Below are positions 17,004 through 23,359 of a stretch of 29,800 nucleotides of DNA, in pieces (position 1 is the first letter of the stretch; the number at the start of each line of letters is the position of its first letter). A model generated the notes under the pieces. It was not told the DNA's origin. It did not search any database and worked only from the letters and a program-made list of their open reading frames with translations. This DNA comes from JALOAP01 sp964632355. Lineage in GTDB: Bacteria > Chloroflexota > Dehalococcoidia > Tepidiformales > Tepidiformaceae. Made by a program: the position numbers and the translations under genes. The stretch is taken from positions 1-29,800 of the forward strand of contig CAZWBW010000028.1 in the NCBI GenBank assembly GCA_964632355.1, in the 5' to 3' direction.

Positions 17004-17164
17004 TGGTCCCTTCCTGTTCCCGCCTGGCCGAGCCGGGCGATTTCGTTGCACTTGCAACTAGTATCGCAGGTGAGGCGGTGGCTGGCCTCGGCGAAAAGGC
17101 GGAGGCGTGTTTCGTGAGTCTCGCGGAGGCGAGGGTGCGTCGCGCGAATTCCTGACTGTTTCGC

Positions 17165-17192
17165 TTGACAACCCTTTGTTCAAACCTAAACG
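17165..17192 (+). promoter_or_regulatory. Promoter of the riboflavin operon
   Basis: A perfect -35 TTGACA is at 17165-17170. The matching -10 is weak: TAAACG at 17187-17192 with 16-base spacing. Transcription would begin about at the 5' edge of the FMN riboswitch. Confidence 0.55.
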
Positions 17193-17202
17193 ATACGAGT
17201 GA

Positions 17203-17318
<116 letters not shown>

Positions 17319-17353
17319 GTGCGAAGCCGGCGTGTGCCTGTGCCGGCAGAGCC

Positions 17354-17374
17354 GTGCGCTGTGCGCACCCTTTT
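17354..17374 (+). terminator. Riboswitch expression-platform terminator
   Basis: GTGCGC-TGT-GCGCAC followed by CCTTTT forms a short stable hairpin 36 bases after the riboswitch and about 100 bases before ribE. A second hairpin, GCCGGC (17326-17331) with GCCGGC (17342-17347), lies just before it. Together they fit a transcription-termination switch, though the anti-terminator pairing was not resolved. Confidence 0.6.
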
Positions 17375-17474
17375 CCCGTGCCCAACTCGATGAGAACCGA
17401 GAGGGTAGCATGGGACACCTTGAAACGGCCGCGGAGTGGCGGCCTCGCGCCTTCGAACCGCAGGAGGCGCGTTG

Positions 17475-18080
17475 ATGTTCACCGGGATTATCGAAGAAGT
17501 CGGCACGGTCACGGAGGCAGGGGAAGGCACCCTCTGGATTCGTGCACCCAAGATTCTCGAGGACGCGAACCTCGGGGACTCGATCGCCATTAACGGTGTA
17601 GACCTGACGGTTGCGGAGATTCGTGGCGACACGTTTTTCGCGAACCTGATGCCAGAGACCTACCGGCGGTCGAACCTTGGCGACCTGCGTCCCGGCGACC
17701 TGGTGAACCTCGAACGGAGCGTTCGGCCCATGGACCGGCTGAGCGGGCACATCGTGCGCGGTGTGGTCGAAACCACCTGCACGCTGGATTCGCTGACGCC
17801 AGAGGGCGACGCGATCATCGCCCGGTTCCGGGTTCCCCCCGAGTACCTTCGCTACATCGTGGTGAAGGGCCCGGTGTGCGTGGACGGCATCAGCCTGACG
17901 GTCATCGCGAAGGACTCGGAGAGCTTCTCGGTATCGCTCGTGCAGTACACGCAGGAGCACACGAACCTTGTGCGGCGCAAACCGGGTGACCGGATAAACC
18001 TGGAGACAGACATTGTTGCCCGGTACATCGAGCAATTTGTGAACGACGCACTGGCAGCGCGCGAGGAAGAGGGGCGATGA
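17475..18080 (+). CDS. ribE: Riboflavin synthase alpha subunit
   Basis: A 201-residue riboflavin synthase, which dismutates two 6,7-dimethyl-8-ribityllumazines into riboflavin plus a pyrimidine dione. The invariant N-terminal MFTGIIEEVG is present, followed by two tandem lumazine-binding barrels (about 1-95 and 96-190), marked by GDSIAINGVDLTV and the parallel VKGPVCVDGISLTV, and by RLSGHIVRG between them. Start: ATG 17475, seven bases after AGGAGG, so the 13-codon upstream extension in this frame is rejected. First gene of the FMN-riboswitch operon; its TGA overlaps the next ATG as ATGA. Called ribC in some species. Confidence 0.96.
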   Translation: MFTGIIEEVGTVTEAGEGTLWIRAPKILEDANLGDSIAINGVDLTVAEIRGDTFFANLMPETYRRSNLGDLRPGDLVNLERSVRPMDRLSGHIVRGVVETTCTLDSLTPEGDAIIARFRVPPEYLRYIVVKGPVCVDGISLTVIAKDSESFSVSLVQYTQEHTNLVRRKPGDRINLETDIVARYIEQFVNDALAAREEEGR

Positions 18081-19315
18081 CGCAGCGAGATCCAGTTATG
18101 GCAACGGTGCCGGAGGCGATCGAGGAGTTCCGGCGCGGAAAGTTCGTGATCATCACGGATGACGAGGACCGCGAGAACGAAGGGGACCTGTGCATCGCGG
18201 CGCAGTTCGTGACGCCCGAAACGATCAACTTCATGGCGAAGTACGCCAGGGGGCTGATCTGCATCTCGCTAACCGAGGAACGGGTCGAAGAGCTGGGGCT
18301 CCCGATGATGGTGGAGGGCAACACGTCGGCCTTCGGCACACCGTTCACCGTCTCGGTGGAAGCGAGGACCGGCGTTTCGACCGGCATCAGCGCGGCCGAC
18401 CGGGCGCGCACGGTGCAGGTGCTCATCGACCCGGCGACGAAGCCGAGCGACCTCGCGACGCCGGGGCATATGTTCCCGCTCCGCGCCCGGAAGGGCGGCG
18501 TGCTCGTGCGGGCGGGGCAGACGGAAGCCTCGGTCGACCTCGCGCGGTTGGCCGGTCTGAACCCATCGGCAGTGATCTGCGAAATCATGAAGGCGGACGG
18601 GGAGATGGCGCGCATGCCGGACCTCCAGCGGTTCGCGCGGCGCCACGGCCTGCGGATCCTGACGACGCACGAACTCATCAAGTGGCGGCTGCGGAACGAG
18701 CGGCTCGTGAAGCGCGTGGCGGAGACGAAGCTGCCGACGCCCTATGGCGAGATGATGATCCTCGCGTACCGCGCGGAGTACGACCCGGCCGAGCACGTTG
18801 CGGTAGTGAAGGGCCCGATCGACCCGGAGCAGCCGGTGCTGGTACGCGTCCACGACCAGTGCGTGACGGGCGACGTGTTCGATTCGATGCGCTGCGACTG
18901 CGGCGAGCAGAAGGACCGCGCGCTGAAGATGATCGGCGAGCAGGGTGGCGTGTTCCTGTACATGCGGCAGGAGGGCCGCGGTATCGGGCTCCATAACAAG
19001 CTCCGCGCGTACGAACTCCAGGACCGCGGATTGGACACGGTGGACGCCAACCTGGCGCTGGGCTTCCCCGCCGACCGGCGCGACTACGGCATCGGGATGC
19101 AGATCCTGGTCGACATCGGCGTGCGCAAGATGCGCCTCCTGACCAACAACCCCGCGAAGCGCGCCGGCCTGGAGGCGTACGGCCTCGAAGTGGTCGAGCG
19201 GGTGCCCATCGAGACGACGCCGAACGCGCACAACATCCGGTACCTGGACACGAAGCGGCGGCGCATGGGCCACCTGCTGGACGGTCTGGAGCCGATCGTG
19301 GAGGCGGGCAAATGA
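18077..19315 (+). CDS. ribBA: Bifunctional DHBP synthase / GTP cyclohydrolase II
   Basis: A 412-residue fusion supplying both riboflavin precursors. Residues ~1-205 are 3,4-dihydroxy-2-butanone-4-phosphate synthase (DDEDRENEGDL at 28-38; TPGHMFPLRA). Residues ~206-405 are GTP cyclohydrolase II, with zinc ligands Cys262, Cys273 and Cys275 (CVTGDVFDSMRCDCGE) and RQEGRGIGL. In the DHBP half the usual GHTEA, whose His is a metal ligand in E. coli RibB (His153), reads GQTEA with Gln148 (CAG at 18518-18520). This may be a lineage variant or impair that half. Translationally coupled to ribE by ATGA; a second ATG lies seven codons in. Confidence 0.95.
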   Translation: MTQRDPVMATVPEAIEEFRRGKFVIITDDEDRENEGDLCIAAQFVTPETINFMAKYARGLICISLTEERVEELGLPMMVEGNTSAFGTPFTVSVEARTGVSTGISAADRARTVQVLIDPATKPSDLATPGHMFPLRARKGGVLVRAGQTEASVDLARLAGLNPSAVICEIMKADGEMARMPDLQRFARRHGLRILTTHELIKWRLRNERLVKRVAETKLPTPYGEMMILAYRAEYDPAEHVAVVKGPIDPEQPVLVRVHDQCVTGDVFDSMRCDCGEQKDRALKMIGEQGGVFLYMRQEGRGIGLHNKLRAYELQDRGLDTVDANLALGFPADRRDYGIGMQILVDIGVRKMRLLTNNPAKRAGLEAYGLEVVERVPIETTPNAHNIRYLDTKRRRMGHLLDGLEPIVEAGK

Positions 19316-19357
19316 CAGTCCGGGCAGCGCGTGTTTCGATGCGGGACGGGATGAGCC

Positions 19358-19822
19358 ATGCCCGTTCTTGAAGGAGGACTTTCGGGCCAGGGCCTGCGGG
19401 TATGCGTCATCGCGGCGCGGTGGAACAGCTTCGTGACCGAGAAGCTGTTTGAAGGCGCTATCGAAGAACTGGCGCGCCGTGGCGTGGCTGACGACGACGT
19501 GACCTCGGTCTGGGTGCCGGGCGCCTTCGAAGTGCCCACGGCAGCCCGCTGGGCGGCCGAGAGCGGACGTTTCGACGCCGTGGTATGTCTTGGTGCGGTC
19601 ATCCGCGGGGAGACGGCGCATTTCGAGTACGTGGCGGGCGGCGCGACCGACGGCATCGTCCGTGTGTCTCAGGACACCGGTGTGCCCGTGATTTTCGGTG
19701 TGCTGACGGTGGACACGGTCGAGCAGGCGCTGGCCCGGGCCGGTGGCAAAGACGGCCACAAGGGCGAAGAAGCGGCGAGAGCCGCGATCGAGATGGCGAA
19801 CCTGCGGAAGGCGCTGTCGTGA
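19358..19822 (+). CDS. ribH: 6,7-dimethyl-8-ribityllumazine synthase
   Basis: A 154-residue lumazine synthase, condensing DHBP with the pyrimidine from GTP to make the riboflavin synthase substrate; usually forms pentamers or capsids. Motifs: AARWNSFVTEKL, VPGAFEVPTAA, GAVIRGETAHFEYVA with the catalytic His, GVLTVDTVEQALARAG and GHKGEEAA. Start: ATG 19358; the ribosome binding site is weak (GGGATGAG). It follows ribBA after 42 bases and overlaps the next gene by GTGA. With ribE and ribBA this covers the pathway except RibD and the phosphatase. Confidence 0.95.
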   Translation: MPVLEGGLSGQGLRVCVIAARWNSFVTEKLFEGAIEELARRGVADDDVTSVWVPGAFEVPTAARWAAESGRFDAVVCLGAVIRGETAHFEYVAGGATDGIVRVSQDTGVPVIFGVLTVDTVEQALARAGGKDGHKGEEAARAAIEMANLRKALS

Positions 19823-20241
19823 GCGCCGGGAACGAGGAGCCCATCATCGACCAGGTGCTCGAAGAGTTCACCGCGGCACTGGTACGCCTGACGGGGGAGG
19901 CACTCGTCGACGAGCAGGTTGTGGTGGATTCGGGCGGAGGTTGGGCGCTCGCCTCGTGGGTCGAGGAGGACACGTTCGCGCTGGACCTGGTTCCGACAGA
20001 ACCCGGCGTCCTCGGACAACTCGACGACTACCAGCTCGCGGTGATCTATGGCCTCGGGTTCGTGGACGAAGAAGAGGACGGCGAAACCGTCTTCCGGGAG
20101 GAGTTCGAGTACGAGGCCGGGGAAGAGTGGGAAGAGCAGGCGCTCCGGGACCTGGCGCTGCTGGGGCTCGGCTTGCTGCGCGACGTGCTTCACTGCACAC
20201 CTGCAAAATTTAGGGTTTCAACACAAACCCTCGAATCGTGA
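19819..20241 (+). CDS. Acidic protein of unknown function, coupled to ribH
   Basis: A 140-residue protein, about a quarter Asp and Glu with few basic residues, whose GTG start overlaps the ribH stop as GTGA. The arrangement implies co-translation. The middle has acidic stretches (VDEEEDGETVF, EEWEEQ) and the C-terminal third a hydrophobic ALRDLALLGLGLLRDVL helix, but no signal peptide or transmembrane span. No family was recognised. It would be controlled by the FMN riboswitch if no terminator precedes it. A structural or regulatory partner of riboflavin synthesis is possible but not shown. Confidence 0.65.
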   Translation: MSAGNEEPIIDQVLEEFTAALVRLTGEALVDEQVVVDSGGGWALASWVEEDTFALDLVPTEPGVLGQLDDYQLAVIYGLGFVDEEEDGETVFREEFEYEAGEEWEEQALRDLALLGLGLLRDVLHCTPAKFRVSTQTLES

Positions 20242-20346
20242 GTGGCGGGTGCACCGTTGTAGGCGAAAAGGGCGTAGGATGCGGCAGGCGGCCAGTTCCT
20301 TCGCCGGGAACGGTCGACCCTCGAAGAGCCCTGGAGGTTGCTATAT

Positions 20347-21579
20347 ATGGCAGTCGATTTCGAGATACCCGCCGAGACTAGAGAGATCCAGGCGAAGGTT
20401 CGGAAGTTCGTCCACGAGCACTGCATTCCTGCCGAGAAGGAGCTAGAAGAAGGCAGGCCGTACAAGGAGGTACTGTCCGAGCTTCGCGCGAAGGCGCGGG
20501 CGCAGGGGCTGTGGATGCCGTTCGTGCCGAAGGAATACGGCGGAATGGGCCTCGGGCAGCTGGCGAACGCGCTGGTGCAGATGGAACTCGGCGAAAGTGC
20601 CCTCGGCGCGCTCGCACTGAACACCCAGGGCCCGGACGACGCGACCATCCTGACGCTTCTCACCTACGGCACCGAGTACCAGAAGGAGAAGTTCCTCAAG
20701 CCACTGCTGAACGGCGAGAAGCGCATCTGCTACTCCATGACGGAAAAGGCCGCGGGCGCCGACGCCACGGGCATGCAGACGCGCGCAGTGCGCGACGGGG
20801 ACAACTGGGTCCTGAACGGCGAGAAGTGGTTCAGTAGCGCAGCTTCGGTGGCCGACATCGCGGTGATCATGGCGAAGACGAACCCGGATGCGCCGCGTCA
20901 TGAACAGTTCAGCACGTTCATCGTCGAGCTGCCGAACCCGGGCTACCAGATTGTTCGCGACATCCCGACGATGGCGATCGAGGGCCCGCTGACGCACATC
21001 CTCGGTGGCGGCCATTCGGAGGTCATCATCAAGGACCTGGTGGTGCCGCACGAGAACCTGCTGGGCGGCGAAGGCAACGGGTTCAAGATGGGTCAGCACC
21101 GGCTGGCGTACGGCCGCCTGCGCCACGGCATGCACAACGTCGCGATGGCGCAGCGTGCGCTGGACATGGCGACGAAGCGGGTGATCGAGCGCTCGACGTT
21201 CGGCAAGCCGCTGGCTGAGCGCCAGGGCGTGCAGTGGATGCTGGCGGACTGTGCGACGGAGCTCTACATCTCGCGGCTGATGCTGCTGCACATCGCGTAC
21301 AAGGCGGAGAAGGGCCAGGACATCCGCCAGGAGAACTCCATCGCGAAGGTGTTCCTGGCGAACATGGTGCACAAGGTGGTCGACACGGCGATCCAGCTGC
21401 ACGGTGCGCTTGGCTACAGCCAGGACCTGCCGCTGGCGCGCTGGTACACGTCGATCCGGTCGCAGCGGCTGGTCGACGGTCCCGACGAGGTACACCGCTG
21501 GACGGTGGGCCGCAACGTCATCAAGGCGTACAAGGAGCACGGGACGACGGCACCGGCCGCAGGTGGCGAACTGTCGTAA
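20347..21579 (+). CDS. Acyl-CoA dehydrogenase (ACAD10/11-like)
   Basis: A 410-residue FAD flavoenzyme oxidising acyl-CoA to enoyl-CoA. N-terminal helical domain (ETREIQAKVRKFV; KEYGGMGLGQL), middle barrel (CYSMTEKAAGADATGMQTRA; LNGEKWFSSAA) and C-terminal helical domain (ERSTFGKPLAERQGVQWMLA; QLHGALGYSQDLPLARWY) are all present. The C-terminal DGPDEVHRWTVGRN is typical of ACAD10/11-like enzymes, whose catalytic acid lies in this region. Start: ATG 20347 with GGAGG nine bases upstream, a slightly long gap; a TTG at 20338 abuts the site and is rejected. Separated from the rib genes by 105 bases and followed by a strong terminator, so it may be its own unit. Confidence 0.93.
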   Translation: MAVDFEIPAETREIQAKVRKFVHEHCIPAEKELEEGRPYKEVLSELRAKARAQGLWMPFVPKEYGGMGLGQLANALVQMELGESALGALALNTQGPDDATILTLLTYGTEYQKEKFLKPLLNGEKRICYSMTEKAAGADATGMQTRAVRDGDNWVLNGEKWFSSAASVADIAVIMAKTNPDAPRHEQFSTFIVELPNPGYQIVRDIPTMAIEGPLTHILGGGHSEVIIKDLVVPHENLLGGEGNGFKMGQHRLAYGRLRHGMHNVAMAQRALDMATKRVIERSTFGKPLAERQGVQWMLADCATELYISRLMLLHIAYKAEKGQDIRQENSIAKVFLANMVHKVVDTAIQLHGALGYSQDLPLARWYTSIRSQRLVDGPDEVHRWTVGRNVIKAYKEHGTTAPAAGGELS

Positions 21580-21606
21580 ACCCGGGAGTCTCGGAGAGAG
21601 ACGCAG

Positions 21607-21640
21607 CGAGCCCGGCCATGGTGGCCGGGCTCGTTTTCTT
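21607..21640 (+). terminator. Strong intrinsic terminator after the acyl-CoA dehydrogenase
   Basis: CGAGCCCGGCCA-TGG-TGGCCGGGCTCG is a perfect 12-bp stem with a three-base loop, followed by TTTTCTTGTTC. It is the best terminator in the window and begins 27 bases after the gene stop. Confidence 0.92.
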
Positions 21641-21663
21641 GTTCTGCGCGTACCTGTCAGGAG

Positions 21664-21739
21664 TGGCACGCCCGGCAGGACTCGAACCTGCGACCTTTAG
21701 GTCCGCAACCTAACGCTCTATCCACTGAGCTACGGGCGC
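21664..21739 (-). tRNA. tRNA-Arg (anticodon GCG)
   Basis: A complete cloverleaf with encoded CCA. The acceptor pairs GCGCCCG with CGGGCGT (first pair G-T), the D arm is GCTC/GAGC, and the T arm GCAGG-TTCGAGT-CCTGC. The anticodon stem TTAGG/CCTAA encloses loop TTGCGGA, so the anticodon is GCG, reading CGC and CGU. Most bacteria use ACG here, converted to ICG by TadA, so GCG is unusual. It follows tRNA-Leu in the same transcript. Confidence 0.93.
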
Positions 21740-21747
21740 ACGTGACT

Positions 21748-21833
21748 TGGTGCCGAAGGTGAGATTTGAACTCACACGCCCTTGCGGGCACTACATCCTG
21801 AATGTAGCGCGTCTGCCATTCCGCCACTTCGGC
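21748..21833 (-). tRNA. tRNA-Leu (anticodon CAG)
   Basis: Class II tRNA with a long variable arm (TGCCCGCAAGGGCG), acceptor GCCGAAG/CTTCGGC, anticodon stem CTACA/TGTAG with loop TTCAGGA, giving CAG, T arm TGTGAG... CTCAC, and an encoded CCA. Transcribed before tRNA-Arg, eight bases apart, from the promoter at 21843-21871. Confidence 0.95.
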
Positions 21834-21842
21834 CCACAACTC

Positions 21843-21871
21843 ATTATCGGGGGAGTGCTGAGAGCGTTCAA
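21843..21871 (-). promoter_or_regulatory. Promoter of tRNA-Leu and tRNA-Arg
   Basis: On the minus strand, -35 TTGAAC and -10 GATAAT are separated by exactly 17 bases. The predicted start is only a few bases before the tRNA-Leu 5' end. The same -35 with the same spacing is used divergently for tRNA-Val. Confidence 0.75.
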
Positions 21872-21894
21872 CTCGCTTGGAGGGCAGGTTTTCC

Positions 21895-21923
21895 TTGAAC
21901 GGGGAGCGCTTCAGCCCTAGGAT
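21895..21923 (+). promoter_or_regulatory. Promoter of tRNA-Val
   Basis: -35 TTGAAC (21895-21900), a 17-base spacer and -10 TAGGAT (21918-21923). The tRNA 5' end begins 12 bases further on. Confidence 0.65.
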
Positions 21924-21935
21924 GGTAATCCCAGA

Positions 21936-22012
21936 GGGCGGTTAGCTCAGATGGTTAGAGTGCGTCGTTCACACCGACGAGGTCACTGGTTCGAGTCCAG
22001 TACCGCCCACCA
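21936..22012 (+). tRNA. tRNA-Val (anticodon CAC)
   Basis: Acceptor GGGCGGT/ACCGCCC, D arm GCTC/GAGT, anticodon stem CGTCG/CGACG with loop TTCACAC giving CAC, T arm ACTGG-TTCGAGT-CCAGT, and an encoded CCA. It reads GUG. A terminator follows 25 bases later. No repeat of its 3' end was noticed in the window, so there is no sign of an integrated element here. Confidence 0.96.
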
Positions 22013-22036
22013 CCCAATGGACGCGCAACGAACCTA

Positions 22037-22070
22037 AGAAGGCTCCCAAAGAGGAGCCTTCTGGCGTTTT
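22037..22070 (+). terminator. Terminator after tRNA-Val
   Basis: AGAAGGCTCC-CAAAGA-GGAGCCTTCT is a perfect 10-bp stem, followed by GGCGTTTT. Confidence 0.85.
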
Positions 22071-22242
22071 GTACGTTCGATCCCCTTCCCGACACGGAGC
22101 GTGCGCTACGCCAGGATTGGGCTGGCGTTCAATCGCGCGCTTCAGGGCGGTTCACGGCTCGGTCGAGGCCGAAGGCGAGAGACTTCCAGAACAGGGGGAG
22201 GGACGGACATCCGGACCTCCTTCGCTCGGCAGGACTTCGGCG

Positions 22243-22643
22243 CTAGGGTGCGCCGGGCACCGACAAGCGGGAAAGGTCGCCACCGGCGGCAACTTCGTCG
22301 ATGCCGGGCGCCTCGTGATTCGCGGTGCGCAAGGCGGCAACCGTCACTTCGCGGAATTCCGGATCGGCGTGCACGGTGACTGAGAAGCCGCCTGAGAGCC
22401 AGGGCGTCGTTGCGGTTTGCAGGAGGGCCTGCATCGCCCCGGGGCTAGCTCCGCTGTCACGACGAACCCCAGCGCGACCGCGAGGATGAGCGCTGCAGCG
22501 AGCAGGCGCTGGCGTGGTAAATGAGCCGTCATCCGGGCGTTGCCGCTGGTCGCCGCGGTGTCTGCAGAAGACGGGACGTTCACTCCCCTGCCCTCCTTCG
22601 CGGACTGCTCCCAAGCCCGGAGGAACCGTATTTCGTCCATCAC
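22243..22643 (-). pseudogene. Probable secreted protein split by a frameshift
   Basis: Two minus-strand frames complement each other. From 22643 one frame gives a soluble start (MDEIRFLRAWEQ) and then a strong hydrophobic segment (LLAAALILAVALGFVV at about residues 47-62). After about 22440 it degenerates, while the adjacent frame carries on with protein-like sequence (LSGGFSVTVHADPEFREV, then AALRTANHEAPGIDEVA) to a stop at 22243. A single missing base in the CCCCGGGG run at 22437-22444 would join them into about 133 residues. This could be a real mutation or a sequencing error. No family recognised; the gene may also be absent. No good ribosome binding site was found. Confidence 0.35.
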
Positions 22644-22740
22644 GAAGCGTCAACTGGTTGATGTTCGTCTAACGGAAGAGCGTGGGAAGGAGACCGATCG
22701 AGTCGTGCGAGATGCGGCGGCCGGTTCGTGGGCGTGGAGA

Positions 22741-22769
22741 AGGGCCGTCTCCCTCAGGAGAGCGGCCCT
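22741..22769 (-). terminator. Terminator of the small surface-protein gene
   Basis: AGGGCCG and CGGCCCT enclose a further short stem (TCTCC/GGAGA with a one-base bulge). The hairpin is 30 bases past the small surface-protein gene stop on the minus strand. The T tract is poor (TTCTCC), so strength is uncertain. Confidence 0.55.
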
Positions 22770-22798
22770 TTCGGTTGGAGGCCGGTATCGGGTGGTGG

Positions 22799-23107
22799 TT
22801 AGCCCTGGTTCCGGCTGGCGAGCGCGAAGGCAACGCCACCGCCGAGCATCACGACAGCCAGCGCGGCAAGCGGAACGGCGATCGAGGTACCGCTGTCGCT
22901 GGCGGTGCCTGTACCGGTGGTCGGCGCGCTGGGAGTTCCGTCGTCAGAGGGCCGCTCGGTCTCGGTAGGTGTCGCGGTAGGGGTTGGGCTCTGTGCACTC
23001 GCGTTGTGAGCTGCGAGGCCAGCGCCCGCCAGACCGAGAAGCAGTGCGAGGCCTGCGATGAGGCCAAGGGCTTTGGACTTCATGGTCGTCGGTTCAGCTA
23101 CAGACAT
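22799..23107 (-). CDS. Small secreted Thr/Pro-rich membrane-anchored protein
   Basis: A 102-residue protein. Residues ~9-38 are a signal peptide (KSKALGLIAGLALLLGLAGA, then NASAQ as a likely cleavage site). A Thr/Pro/Ser-rich stretch follows (TPTATPTETERPSDDGTPSA). A C-terminal hydrophobic span (about 76-97, VPLAALAVVMLGGGVAFALA) ends in SRNQG. It thus resembles a tethered surface stalk, although no LPxTG motif is present. Start: ATG 23107, five bases after AGGAGG; an internal ATG at 23083 is possible. Function unknown. Confidence 0.8.
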   Translation of the reverse strand: MSVAEPTTMKSKALGLIAGLALLLGLAGAGLAAHNASAQSPTPTATPTETERPSDDGTPSAPTTGTGTASDSGTSIAVPLAALAVVMLGGGVAFALASRNQG

Positions 23108-23151
23108 CCATTCCTCCTAGGTGGGTTCCGCCTCCCCGCCCCTGTTACGTT

Positions 23152-23180
23152 GTCGAGCAGCCCGGGCAGAGCTGCTCGAC
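23152..23180. repeat. Inverted repeat upstream of the small surface-protein gene
   Basis: GTCGAGCAGC and GCTGCTCGAC form a perfect 10-bp stem with a nine-base loop. No T tract follows on either strand. It lies 44 bases upstream of the surface-protein ATG, so it may be in that gene's leader or be an operator; it is also downstream of the large membrane-protein gene and could stop it weakly. The rest of 23181-23359 shows nothing supportable. Confidence 0.5.
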
Positions 23181-23359
23181 GATTGGGGAGTTGCAGGTTC
23201 TACGATGGGGGTTATGGGCGACGGCCCGAATAAAGCCGAAGTGGGAATGGGATAACGGCACCGTCACATGCTCATCTACTGCACGGGGATTGCCACTCGC
23301 GGAACTTGGCGAGGCTGAAGCATCGGTTTGCGGGAAAGTCGTGTGGCCGAATTGCGTTA

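Noticed and set aside
17436..17474. A 13-residue extension of ribE
   Set aside because: The invariant MFTGIIEE start at 17475 is preceded by AGGAGG at the right distance.
21660..22070. tRNA cluster as an integration site
   Set aside because: No integrase, no repeated tRNA 3' end and no change in gene style were seen nearby.
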